DNA from: Amblyornis subalaris
Lineage: Eukaryota > Chordata > Aves > Passeriformes > Ptilonorhynchidae
Assembly: GCA_018881555.1 (NCBI GenBank)
Contig: JACAXG010000502.1
Location: forward strand, 1-64,000
DNA length: 64,000 nucleotides
Direction of reading: 5' to 3'
The translations under genes and the position numbers were made by a program. The first letter of the stretch is position 1; the number at the start of each line of letters is the position of its first letter. The notes under the pieces are model-generated. The model saw nothing but the letters and a program-made list of their open reading frames with translations. It had not been told where the DNA came from and did not search any database. Of the stretch, positions 11,278 to 23,086 are shown in pieces.

Positions 11278-11312
11278 CTATATGGTAGTTTTCCTTCTGG
11301 TCCAGTATTATT

Positions 11313-11440
11313 CGCCTGACAAGGTACAAGCTGCAGCACCTGGACCCCAAGAAGCTGAGAACAGGCTGAATCAGGGCATGCCAGACTGGGTGTATCAAGC
11401 TGGTTTTGATGCCAAGAGGAGCTGGTGAGATGGATTAAAC
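11313..11440. repeat. copy B of the unclassified dispersed repeat
   Basis: It matches 8,891-9,020 in the same orientation, with small differences. It lies right behind the CR1 remnant and could be an older element into which CR1 landed, or an unusual 5' extension of it. Confidence 0.5.
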
Positions 11441-12629
11441 CTGGAGGTTTCCAGCTCCTTCTGTTTGCTGCCCATGCTGTGCACTTGTGTAGATGCACTT
11501 CAGTTGGGCTGTTGATCCCACTGCCTTTTGCAGGGGGCAGGGGGAGAAGCCCTAATACCTACATGACCATTCTCAGGCACTTCCATGATCTCTAACACAC
11601 CAAAAACCCTTGTGCACTTGCTGCCACATGGATCTCCATCCTCTACTTCCACTGAGATGGCAAATCAAGGACCTCGCTAGCCCACTGTCCTTCTAATGTT
11701 GGTGTGCTGACCCTCATATTAGCTCTTAAAAGCCCGCTTTTACGTCTATCTCCTATGCAAGGATCCTCTTCTCCCTTTGAGACAGGCATACCCCATCTGT
11801 TGTCAGAAGCCTGATGTTGTGTAAACCAACCTTTGATTAAAAAAGCGGAATTCTTCCCGTGAAACCAAACTCAGGGACACGTTGATTCTTCTTGTTTCTT
11901 CTTTTGTCATTCCCTGCAAGAAACATGATCGAGTATTTATACAGTGGGAAAGCCATCAGTTCAGACGAATTTCCAGTGGGCAATTTTCTTATTACTTACA
12001 CTGTTTTCACACATTTTTCCTGGAGTAAAATTAGTTAAAGACTGACAGTGGAGAAAGTAAATATTTCTTAGTCCTTCTCATCTGCACATGTAGGAAACTC
12101 TTTTTGACTTGCTCGTNCATTTTTTTAGTGATGGGGTTGGTGATTGTTCTGTGCACAAGGCTGGGTTGGCTGTCACCTCTGGCTGAACACAGCTGGGTGA
12201 TCACCTATTCTGACACTCTCCGTGTGTATCAGCTGGAGGACAAATAAATTTCATACTGGGATTCCTACATTTCTATTTTGACCCTGCTGGCCTTCATGGA
12301 AGCAATGTTTCTTTGTAACATATATGCAGGGATAGATACAGGATGGCTACCAAGCATGAAGTGGGGTGGGACTAACTCTCTGATAGAAAGACCTCTCAAA
12401 GGAAAGAAAATGCATATCTGACTTGGTGTGGAACGTGTTGAGCCAGTGTGATTAGTGAGACTAGAACAAAGGCTGAAAAAGTAGAATATCAGCATTGGGA
12501 TCCATGTGTACTTGGGGCATTTCAGCCTCCAGGACACTCCTTGGTCCCCAATGGGTGTATGGTCTCCATAGGGAGACAGGGAAAATGCTCTCTGCGTTGT
12601 TTACCCTCTCCTGACAAACTCAAATGGTT
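11441..12629. other. no recognisable gene
   Basis: A segment near 11,725-11,890 has an LTR flavour (TTAAAAGCCCGC followed about 110 bp later by GATTAAAAAAGCGG), but I found no ends or target duplication, so it stays unassigned. Confidence 0.35.
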
Positions 12630-12870
12630 GTCCATAGGATCACAGTTGGAAGGGACCTCAGGTGGTGTCTAGTGTAACCTCCTGCTCACAGAAGGGTCAG
12701 ATCTACTGTCAGCTCAGGGATTTATCCAGCTGTGGCTTGAAAACCTTCGAGGATGGAGCTTGCAAAAATTCTCTGGCCAAACCCTTCCACCAATTCTCTT
12801 CCAAAACCGGCTCCACTGAGGCAAAAATGTCCTCCAGCTTCTGCCAGTGTCCCAGCAGATGGGATGAGTC
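12630..12870 (-). mobile_element. old CR1-type fragment
   Basis: The sequence CATAGGATCACAGTTGGAAG followed by GGACCTCAGGTGG and AACCTCCTGCTCA is a diverged reverse-complement CR1 3' region. GTGGCTTGAAAACCTTCGAGG further on matches the expected next block. It is more diverged than the other CR1 pieces. Confidence 0.6.
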
Positions 12871-14044
12871 TTTTTGAAAGAGCTGGTCATGCCTGGACAG
12901 GCCAGATCCTAAGGTGTTATGCTGTTGCTACAACTGATTATAGCAAATCCATTTAAGACAACCTGTGGGCCAATACCTAAAACACAGATAAGCCAAGACT
13001 GATTGTCCCCAACCAGGAGGGAATCAAAACCACTGAGATCAAGAAAACCCAGCAGTCAGGGAAGGACTGAGACTGCAAGAAAACCATATGGAAAGTTGTT
13101 TTGTGTGATATGCTGTGTGCTTATAACATTCCCATCCCTGTCTGAGAAGGGTAACAAGACATCAGCAGCATTTCTCTAGATCACCACTACCCAGGGACGT
13201 TCCTGGTGGAAAGAGAAAGACTGTATCACAAGTGTGGAAGAGGGAAAGAGAGAAGGAAAGCACGGAGCCTTTATCATTTGTTCTATCAACTTAACCAGCA
13301 GCTGTCCGCTCTGGCCCCTGTTAGAAAGCAAATTCTCATCAGCCAAAGAAGCAAGGGATAAAGTCTCACCAGCTGAGAACTGGAAAAGCTTCAAAGTCAC
13401 TGTCAAAAAACACATATGCAGCCAAAGCAAATTCAGCCCTGTCCTCTGCCCAAATGAGCCTTGATGTCTGGAATTACAGATATCGTTACGAGTATACTAA
13501 TGAGCTCTGGAGAACATCTGCTACCAGTTTCATTACAGATGGGCAGAAAAAGTACTATTCCAAGGAATGCCTCAGCTGAACAAAAATATTTAGCAAGTGA
13601 TCAGTTGTTCAGTATCCACCTGACCTGAATAAATCTCAATTGTTTATCCTGCCTTCAAATAAAAGGTCCATCCATAATCAGGATCAGTTCACTGACTTAA
13701 TCTTTTTGAGGGGCAGAGTGGAGACAGCTCGTTTGTATCTCGTCGTAGTTCCCATATCCCTTCGTCTCTGCCAAAAAACCTGCTTAAGGCCAAATCGTCT
13801 CTGAGATGCAATTTCAGCTTAGCATTACAGGATGCTACAGAGATGCATATCGTCTGTACCATGGAGACTATGCTGCTCAGCAGCTGAAATAGAGCCTGCT
13901 CTTGGGGCTTAGAGGTTGGAGCAGGTGTTAAGATGGCCGTAGGAAAACCCAGCCTTTTGGATCCCAAAAACAGGTATTTGCACTCAGGTTAAACACCTTT
14001 CTAGTCCAGTATCTCAAGACCAATTGAAGGTGCAAGTAAAATAT
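12871..14044. other. no recognisable gene
   Basis: Both strands have only short frames without splice context. No RNA gene was recognised. Confidence 0.4.
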
Positions 14045-14570
14045 AGAATCACAGAACGGTTTGAGTTAGACAGGACCTTAAAAATCATCCAGTTTCAACT
14101 TCCTGCCGTGGGCAGGAACACTTTCCAATAGACCAGGTTTCTTCAAGCCCCATCCAAACTGGTCTTGAACACTTCCAAGGATGGGGCAGTGACAGATTCC
14201 TGGGCAACCTGTGCCAGGACACCACCACCCAAGCATGGAAGAGTTTCTTCCCAATATCCCATGTAACCCTTCCTTCTGCCGTTGGGAAGCCATTCCTCCC
14301 TGTCCTGTCACTCAGTGCTCTGGTCCAAAGCCCCTCTCCGGCTCTCTAGGAGCTCCTTTAGGCATTGGAAGGATCTCTAAGTTCTCCCCAGAGCCTTCTC
14401 TTCTCCAGGCTGAACACCCCCAGGACTCACAGCCTGTCTCCAGAACAGAGGGGCTCCACCACTCAGAGCATCTCCATGGCTTTCTCTGGACTCGTTCCAG
14501 CAGCTCAAAATTCTTCTGATGTCGGATCCCAGAGCTGGAGCCACTACTGAACGTGGGGTGTCACCTGAGC
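14045..14570 (-). mobile_element. CR1 fragment, about 525 bp
   Basis: A clear reverse-complement CR1: tail ATAGAATCACAGAACGG, then GACAGGACCTTAAAAATCATCC, then 3' ORF2 blocks (CTTCTCTTCTCCAGGCTGAAC near 14,395; GGACTCGTTCCAGCAGCTC near 14,487). 5'-truncated at about 14,570. Confidence 0.8.
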
Positions 14571-16143
14571 TTTAACTCTATGTTATTTTTGTAGTAATTT
14601 TCTAGTTTTGTCTTTCCTCAGCCCATGCAGATTTTGGGCAATCATTAATGACAGGAAGGGAAACACCTACTTCAGCATGCTTGCAACTTCTGAACTTGTT
14701 ATTTAATTAAATGACCTCTAGTTTGTGCGTTATAAAAATGACAGAATATTCCTTACTTACTTTCTTTAAAACAATTCTGGAATCTGTCCCATTTCTCTTT
14801 CTAAGCCTAAAAAATAGAGAAACATGTGTCAGCACACAAGGCACTTGCTCCATTAGTCCTTCTCATGGCACACTTTCAGGTACTTACCATGCGCTAGGGC
14901 TCTGCATCTTAGACAACATCACATTCTTCTGTCCCGCAGAGCACAGTGTCAAGCACTGAAAGAGCCTGCGGCTCCTGCCGTAAAACCGCTCGAAGATGGA
15001 AAGCACTCGCCTGGCATACAGCTTTGCCTGTATAGCGCACGCATCCTCCTTGCACTGCAATCACTGAATAACCCTTACTGACCACACCTGTGACTGTCCC
15101 TTCCACATTCACTCACAACACAAGAGAAAGCCCCGTCCTAATTATACTCACTGGCCGCACTGGTGCCTGCTTCCCCCCACATTCACTGGCAGCACGAGAG
15201 AAAGCCCCGCCCTCATTATACTCCCTGGCCACACCTGTGCATGGACCACCTCACAGCATCATCACTGACCACCAAGGGGCTTGCAAAGAAGCTAAGCCCG
15301 CACGTGTCATACAGCTTTGCCTGTACACTGCACGCATCCTCCATGCACTGCAATCACAGAATCACCCTTACTGACCACACCTGTGTCAGTTCCCTCCACA
15401 TTCATTCACAACACAAGAGAAAGCCCCGTTCTAATTATACTCACCGCTGCCTCCTTCGTCCCACGTTCACTCACAACACAACAGAAACCCCGTCCTCAAT
15501 ATACTCACAGGCCACACCTGTGCCTTGGCCCACGTCTCATCATCATCACTGACCACCAAGGGGCTTGCAAAGAAGCAAAGCCCTCGTGCGGCATACAGCT
15601 TTGCCTGTACACCGCAGGCGTCCTCAGTGCCCTGCAATCACTGAATCACCCTTAGTCACCACACCTGTGTCTGTCCAATCCACATTCACTCACAACACAA
15701 GAGAAAGCCCCATCCTAATTATACTCACTGGCCACACTGCTGCCTGCTTCGTCCCACATTCACTCACAACACAAGAGAAAGCCCCGTCCTAATTATACTC
15801 ACTGGCCACACCTGTGCCTGGCCCACGTCTCAGCATCATCACTGACCACCAAGGGGCTCTCAAAGAAGCCAAGCCCTCACATGGAATACAGCTTTGCCTG
15901 TACACCTCTCATGTCCTCCTTGCGCTACAATAACAGAATCACCCTTACTGACCACACCTGTGTCAGTTCCCTCCATATTCACTCACAACACAAGAGAAAG
16001 CCCAGCCCTCATTATATTCACAGGCCACACCTGTGCCTGGCCACATCTCAGCATCATCACTGACCACACAGGGGCTTGCNAAGAAGCCAAGCCCTTGCGT
16101 GGCATACAGCTTTGTCTGTACACCGCAGGCATCCTCAGTGCAC

Positions 16144-16621
16144 TGAGCATGCCGAGGAGCTGTCGGGTTTGCTTTAGACAACAATGGAGTCGGATTGTAG
16201 TGCTACGTATCACTCAGAAGGCAAACGGCCAGCAGCGGGCGGGTTTCAACAGAAGCGGCCGCTGTGGGTGTTTCTCTGCCAGCACAGTGTCCTGTGTGGC
16301 GCTAGGCACACTTCTCGCAGCCCGGCCGAGACAATGCGTGTTGTGTAACAGAAGGCGAAGCAAGACGCCGCACAACACGCGTGGCTCCGTGCCCAGCGTG
16401 CAAGTACAGCTTGCCTAGGCCAAGGGGGCAGCAGGAGAAGCTTTNGCCGCCTCACCCCATTACAAGTGCTATTTTGCTCTCGCAACGCCTCCCTCAAGCG
16501 GCATTCCCGACTTCTTGCTGCCCGTAAGCTGCACACAGCCGGCAGTGTTCTACTGTATGCTCGGTGTCACCTTAGTCCCCTGGCGTTCCTTCAGCCCTGC
16601 TAAGTGTCCCTTTTGTGCCGA
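16144..16621. repeat. CpG-rich terminal segment of higher-order unit 1
   Basis: A G+C-rich block holding a GCGGCCGC octamer at 16,255-16,262 and ending just before the next GAGAAACATG. It is nearly the same as 17,584-18,053. CpGs remain frequent, which is unusual for repeated DNA in a methylated vertebrate genome. Confidence 0.75.
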
Positions 16622-17583
16622 GAGAAACATGTGTCAGCACGCAAGACAGTTGCTGCATTAGTCTTTCTCATGGCACACTTTCAGGTACTCACCACACACT
16701 AGGGCTCTACATCTTAGAAAACATCACGTTTTTCTGTCACACAGAGCACAGTGTCAAGCACTGAAATAGCCCGCGGCTTCTGCCGTAAAACCGCTCGAAG
16801 ATGCGTCCAAAGATGCATGCGAAGACCGCATGCATCATCCTTTCACTGCAATCAATGGATCACCCTTACTGACCACACCTGTGTCTGTACCCTCCACATT
16901 CAGTCACAAGAGAAAGCCCCATCCTCATTATACTCACTGGCCACACCTGTGCCTTTCCCACGTCTCAGCATCATCACTGACCACCAAGGGGCTTGCGAAG
17001 AAGCCAAGCCCTCGCGTGGCATAGAGCTTTGCCTGTACACCGCAGGCATCCTCNGTGCGCTGCAATCACTGAATCACCCTTAGTGACCACACCTGTGTCT
17101 GTCCCCTCCACATTCACTCACAACACAAGATTAAGCCNCATCCTAATTATACTCACTGACCACTCACTCCGCTGCCTGCTTCCCCCCACATTAACTCACA
17201 ACACCAGAGAAAGCCCCGTCCTAACTATAGTCAGTGGCCATACCCGTGCCTGGCCCACGTCTCATCATCATCACTGACCACCAAGGGGCTCTCAAAGAAG
17301 CCAAGCCCTCACATGGAATACAGCTTTGCCTGTACACCCCACGCATCCTCCTTGAGCTGCAATCACTGAATCACTCTTACTGACCACACCTGTGTCTGTC
17401 CCCTCCACATTTACTCACAACACAAGAGAAAGTCCCACCCTTGTTATACACACAGGCCACACCTGTGCCTGGCCCAGCTCTGAGCATCATCACTGACCAC
17501 ACGGGGACTTGCAAAGAAGCCAAGCCCTTGCGTGGCATACAGCTTTGTCTGTACACCGCAGGCATCCTCAGTGCACTGAGCAT

Positions 17584-18053
17584 GCTGAGGTGCTGTCAGG
17601 TTTGCTTCAGACTACGATGGAGTGGGATTGTAGTGCTACGTATTGCTCAGAAGGCAAACGGCTGGCAACGGCAGGTTTCAACAGAAGCGGCCGCTGTGGG
17701 TGTTTCTCTGCCAGCACAGCGTCCTGTGTGGCGCTAGGCACACTTCTCGCAGCCCGGCCGAGACAATGCGTGTTGTGTAACAGAAGGNGAAGCAAGATGC
17801 CGCACAACACGCGTGGCTCCGTGCGCAGCGTGCAAGTACAGCTCGCCTAGGCCAAGGGGGCAGCAGGAGAAGCTTTCACCGCCTCTCCCCATTACCAGTG
17901 CTACTTTGCTCTTGCAACACCTCCCTCAAGNGCCATTCCCAGCTTTTTGCCTCCTGTAAGCTGCATACAGCCGGCGGTGTGTTGCTGCACGCTCGGACTC
18001 ACCTTAGTCCCCTGGTGTTCCTTCAGCTCTGCCAAGTACCCCTTTTGCGCCGA
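17584..18053. repeat. CpG-rich terminal segment of higher-order unit 2
   Basis: Second copy of the same block, with GCGGCCGC at 17,687-17,694. Differences from copy 1 are mostly scattered point changes, several at CpG positions, so the two diverged after a duplication of the whole unit. Confidence 0.75.
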
Positions 18054-18566
18054 GAGAAACATGTGTCAGCACGCAAGGCGCTTGCTCCATTAGTCCTTCT
18101 CATGGTACACTTTCAGGTACTCACCACGTGCTAGGGCTCTGCATCTTAGACAACATCACATTCTTCTGTTGNGCAGAGCGCAGTGTCAAGCACTGAAAGA
18201 GCCTGCGGCTCCTGCCGTAAAACCGCTCGAAGATGGAAAGCACTCTTCTGGCATACAGTTTTGCCTGTTTGGTGCATGCATCCTCCTTTTGCTGCAATCA
18301 CAGAATCACCCTTACTGACCACACCTGTGTCTGTCCCCTCCACATTCACTCACAACACAAGAGAAAGCCCCGCCCTAATTATATTCACTGGCCCCACCGG
18401 TGCCTGCTTCCCCTCACATTCACTGGCAGCACAAGAGAAAGCCCCGTCCTCATTATACTCACTGGCCACACCTGTGCATGGACCACCTCGCAGCATCATC
18501 ACTGACCACACTGGGGCTTGCGAAGAAGCTAACCCCTCGCCTGTCATACAGCTTTGCCTGTACACC

Positions 18567-21500
18567 ACAAACATGGATTTTGGTCAGCTTTGTGGATTTA
18601 TGATTTTACAAGGCTTATTATTTTCTCTCTCCCTTCTCTCCACACAGTCACAGCAGTAAGGAAGGGAAAATTATTTGTAGTTCAGATGTTGCTCAGCATC
18701 TGTGGCTTGGCAACCAAAGTCACTAGTGCTAAGAAAGTACCAAACATTTAGATTTATTGTCACCAGCTGTGTTTACAGGGTATATTTTTAGTCCAGAAAA
18801 CTGTCTAGCTGATAATGTTTCTATGCAAAATGCCTACATAAACATTAAGTGCGTACAATAAATATATTGTATATTTTATTCTCTAATATCACTGTTAGGT
18901 AACAAAAATCAGAATAGCATGCCACATTTTAAGCAGAAAAGCCAGTTTACTTTAAAATCTAGCTGAAGGTATGATGAAGCACTTTAAGCAGGTGAAGACA
19001 GAAATCTTTTTCATATAACTGCTTTTGCTCTTGCATTTAGTTTAATAATATGGAGTTAGGAAATTGGGACAAGTGTGACTTAGCCACCACCATGAAATTC
19101 TTTATTATAAAAGTATACCGTACCTATTGTTGTTGGTAAGTTTTCTTGTAAAGCAAAGGAAGATCCCACTTCAGCTCTGGAAACAGCACCTGTCTTTCAG
19201 TGTGACCCTGCACAGAGATATGCAGCCCCACCTTATCAATCTGAATAGGAGCACAGCACACCTGAGTGGTGGCCAGTCACAGCACCTTGCACAGCCCCCA
19301 CATGCCCAGCAGCAGAGTTGCTGCAGTCACAGCATGGTCAAAAGTAATACCTGTGTAGACAAAGTAGCAATATTCATGTGGTGCTTCTCTCATCATTCAG
19401 TTTCTTCTCTCATTATTCTGTTTTTAACAAGTCTACATCCAAACTAGCATGGGCTTACATCAAACATAACAGAGGTGACTTTCCTTTGAAATTTTCTCCC
19501 CTCTTGCTTTCTTTCACCTCATGACAAAAATCAGGAGTTGCACTACTTACCCATTGCATCAAAGTGATTAGAGTTTTTCTACTTGGTTTTCAAAAAGAAA
19601 CACATACATATTATTGTACTTTTGATAAATAAAAGCATTTAAAGCTTCTAAAGATAGGCGGATTTCCGTTCCTGGAAGCTGCTCTGTAGAACCTTCTCAG
19701 TAATTATAGTCTTTGCTAGCCATATTGCAAATTCATAGCAACCTTTCGCCTAAAGGAACTGATGAGAAAGCGGTATCATTTTGTTCTTCAGGCAGCTGAT
19801 AGTGACATCTTTATTATTCACAGAGTAATCTTAAGAGATATCAATGTCACATACCCTTCCTTAAATAAGATATGTTTGAGATATAAACAAAATTCATGAT
19901 GGGATCCTAGGGTAAAAAAACGGGTTCATAAATGTTTCCAGTCTTATTTCACAGGACACTTACCTTTATGAGTTTTCTAGGTCAGAGTTTATTTCATAAG
20001 TCCTCTGCAGAGAAACAGTACCTCAAGATGCTTACAGCTGCTGTGCTTTGGATGCAAAATGCAGGTTTGAAAGTGCCTTAAGCTGTCCTTGGAAGAGGGT
20101 CAACAGCAGAAAAGCTTCACAGTTGTGCACAGGCAAGGGAGGGGAGCTGTCTTACCTGTGAGGTGACATACAAAATTGGAACCATGATAAAAATTGTTGA
20201 TCTTTCTGATAAGAAATATTTAAATAAACTGTTACAGGATAGATGAAAATTAATTCTTGAGCCAGCAGCTCAAGTAAGAGAGATTAAGGCTGAACGAATT
20301 GCTTCCTCTCAACAAGATGTAAAATCTTACATTTTTGGCTAGGTTAGGCGTTGAATGGAATTTTTATTATACTTTTTAAAGTAATAACAGCATACAGAAT
20401 AAGAAACAAACTTAACGCCTTTTGTCTAAAGCCATCTGGAAACAGCACGTGTCTAAACTGAGCATGTATCTAGTTTTAAATAGCAAGTGGTGAAGACTTG
20501 TGTTTTAAGAGGCAAACCAGCTGTAGGGGCAAGGAAATTTTGAGAAAAAAGTGCAGACCATCAGCAGCTGTGTGCAAAGCTGCTCTGTAATCCAAGTTCC
20601 TTAAGGGAAGGGAGGTTGTGACTAGCAAGAATGAAGACACCCTCTCCCCAGCCCATTCTGCTGAATGCATTTTGAAGTTTTGATCAGGTCAGAATTTTCA
20701 AACAAAATCGCCTTGTGTAACTACACTTGGGATGCAACTGCTTCTTCTCAGATGCTCACCTGGAAAACAGCTGAACTATGAACGTTATGCCAAACTGAAA
20801 AGCGTTACCTGTGACAGCAGTGTGCTGTGTGTGCAGCAGAGGCAGCTGCACTGCACTTGCTTGACAACAATATGCTCTGACTGCTCATTCCAAAGCCAAG
20901 TCAGTTAGCACTCTCTGGCTCCNCATCTCTCAGCTCTGTTTAAAAATTAGTCCTCCAAGAAGAGTTCAGATTCACTGCTGCCTCTAAAGGCATCTGTTTC
21001 ATTGCTACTGAAGTAATTTTAACAATCAGGACACTTTTAAATGAATCTCTTTGAACTGATTTTTTTCTAAGTCAATGCAGTTGCCATTGAACTGAACATA
21101 TGGACTGAAGATGGCCATCCTATTTGTCAGGGATGCTAACAGTGTTAAACAATAATTCAGAACTCATTGATCTTTCATCATCTTCAAATTTTCTATGCAT
21201 CAGGCTCATGCAAGTATTAACAATGAAACAACCTTAAAAAACCCAGGAAGTTGTGGTTTCAGAAATTAGTGGATGAAATAAAGCCTGGGTAATGATCTAC
21301 TACAATAACAGTAAACTGGATTAAGTTCTCATGTATTAATTGTCAAACATAAGAGTGCTGTGCAGGGTACCTGAAGATTCCAGTCGGCAATAAGGGGCAA
21401 CAGAGAACAGTAACGTGTCCCTATCATGCTATAAAAGTTCACTTAAAAACAAGATGATTAAAATGTTCCAAAATCACAATACAGAGGGCCAGGGTCAACA

Positions 21501-22848
21501 AAAGAGTGAAACTGAGGACTGCCAGCTGAGAGGGTTCAGTCATGTGATATGTATGCCTCACATCTCCCCGAAATGTAGACTGAGGATAATGATAAATGCC
21601 GTTGTGTAAAGCACTTAGAAGTATATTCTGAGCACTGGTAGTATTAGACAATCTTATCCCATCTCAAGGAGAAATATACTTTGTGAGAACAAAGTCATCT
21701 ACAATTTTGGTGTTTCAAAAAAGAGGGATTGCTTCTCAATGGCTTTTTAGCAACTTGTCAGAAATGGAAAGGTCCAGTTCATTAACTGTGGCTTCTCACA
21801 TTCTTGGGCAGTCTTGGACTATTAGCCAACTGCACTGCTTTGACCTGCTGCCTTTTGCTTCAATTCTGTTCTCAGTGGTTACTGATCTCCTCCACCACCA
21901 AAAGTTCATTACAAGCAGTATGTAAAAGAATAATCTTAAACCCTTCTCCATAAGGTTTTTTTCATCTTCCATCTATATATCCAGTCATAAGGTGAAACAC
22001 AAAGTGGGCTGGTAGTATGCCTGGGCCACTTCTCATTACTTCATTTTCAGTGTTATCAATCACAAAGGGCTCTGTAAGATGTACTGATCCTATGTTTTCT
22101 AGTGTTCACCTTTTGCCAGCAATGTAGCCTGACAGCATTTAATCTCAATACATTTATGTTCTGCATTGCTTTGTTTCTCATTTTTAGAGCCTGGTATTGG
22201 GCAGAATTTGTATAGAAGGCTAGCTCTGTTCAGTGCTTCAGGTAGTGCCCTCAAGGGGACTGTATTAGTCTATAGCATTAAAATTTGTGTGCTTATTTTC
22301 CATGCAATACCTAAGCTTTCCACATCCAATTGATCTTAATTTCCTTACTGTTTTGTATTTTGACATACACTACGAGTCAAAGGAAATCCAAGCTCTTGGG
22401 CTTTGTCTGCCTTCTAAGTTTACCCGACTTTTGTTTGGCTCTCACAAAGATGCATTAACTGAGCAAAGAGTGTGGCACGCTGCTCAGACCCCATAGGCCT
22501 TGGGGTGGAGAGCGCAGCGCTCTAGGCAGGAGGGGCACATGTTATCTGGGCAGCAGAGGGAGCCCGATTCGGTGGACAGGGTAGTCACAGTATTTGGGTC
22601 TCACATGCTCTGCTCTGTGTGCAGACTTAATCCAACTTGTTACATGGGTCCAAGTCTGTCATTTCTGGTCATATCCTGTCTAGCATTACATTTAGTGAGC
22701 TTTTTCAAAAGCAAAATAGGAATGAATTTCAATCAGATATTTTCAAGCACCTAAATACAGGCCATTTCTAATTTGCTTATCCACATATTGTAACTCTGTA
22801 CTGCCGAAACATAGTTAAAATTGGGATTTCTCCTCATTTTTTTCCTAG
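18567..22848 (+). other. intron sequence upstream of the last CEP89 exon
   Basis: A/T-rich unique sequence. I looked for the penultimate CEP89 exon, a coiled-coil segment, on the + strand and did not find it. No other exon or TE end is clear. Confidence 0.5.
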
Positions 22849-23086
22849 GAGAACACAAGGGGAACTTGAAATCGTGTGGGAATCCACAGCTAAAGAAAAC
22901 AGGAGAATGAGAGAACTCTTACATAAATCTCTGGGGAAGAACAACATGTGGAGTGCTGTCACAGTTAATGAACCACACTTAGATGGAAGCTCTCAGAAGG
23001 ACCTAGTTTATGGACATGATTTTAGCTATTGTGATGTGAAAACTTCATGTCCTACTAAAAAAGAAATTCAGCAAGAATCTCAGTGA
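22849..23086 (+). CDS. CEP89: CEP89 terminal coding exon (centrosomal protein 89)
   Basis: CEP89 (CCDC123) is a coiled-coil protein of centriole distal appendages needed for ciliogenesis. A pyrimidine-rich acceptor (TTTTTTTCCTAG) ends at 22,848. One base completes the previous codon, then 78 codons run to TGA 23,084-23,086. The peptide has GELEIVWEST then ENRRMRELL, matching the human C-terminus (GELEVIWEST, ENRRIRELL), and later blocks HLDGSSQKDL and SYCDVKTSCPT align with the human tail. The end of the last coiled coil and the short non-coiled tail are therefore present. No lesion is seen. It lies upstream of SLC7A9 on the same strand, the order and orientation known in human. Earlier exons are not in the window, so the last intron is at least 22.8 kb, or the exon is part of a partial copy. 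Confidence 0.88.

Larger units (their letters stand above)
10184..11300 (-). mobile_element. CR1 element, 5'-truncated with internal deletion
   Basis: It opens with a degenerate CR1 3' tail (CATAGAATTATGGAATTG) and passes backwards through the 3' UTR-like and ORF2 C-terminal regions (about 10,184-10,800). It then jumps at about 10,840-10,860 to an earlier part of ORF2 encoding reverse transcriptase. The jump means that an internal part of ORF2 has been deleted. A younger CR1 tail is nested at about 10,434-10,478. Confidence 0.85.
14817..18566. repeat. three-level tandem repeat array, 3.75 kb
   Basis: Top level: units starting GAGAAACATGTGTCAGCAC at 14,817, 16,622 and 18,054 (lengths 1,805 and 1,432 bp, then a partial 513 bp). 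Middle level: a unit of about 290 bp marked by CATACAGCTTTGCCTGTACA at 15,015, 15,308, 15,592, 15,885, 16,103, 17,020, 17,317, 17,536, 18,252 and 18,545; spacings are 284-297 bp, with 218-219 bp for the last unit of each block. Lowest level: a unit of about 75 bp containing CATTCACTCACAACACAAG, usually twice per middle unit (for example 15,681 and 15,757). Each block ends in a CpG-rich segment of about 470 bp. No coding function is supported; the array should lie in the last CEP89 intron. Confidence 0.9.

Noticed and set aside
11500..12050. Possible solo LTR
   Set aside because: TATA- and poly(A)-like words occur, but no paired ends or target duplication were found.
14817..18566. CRISPR-like alternation of repeats and spacers
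   Set aside because: The units are nested eukaryotic tandem repeats of 75 and 290 bp with no unique spacers of constant length, and the host is a vertebrate.
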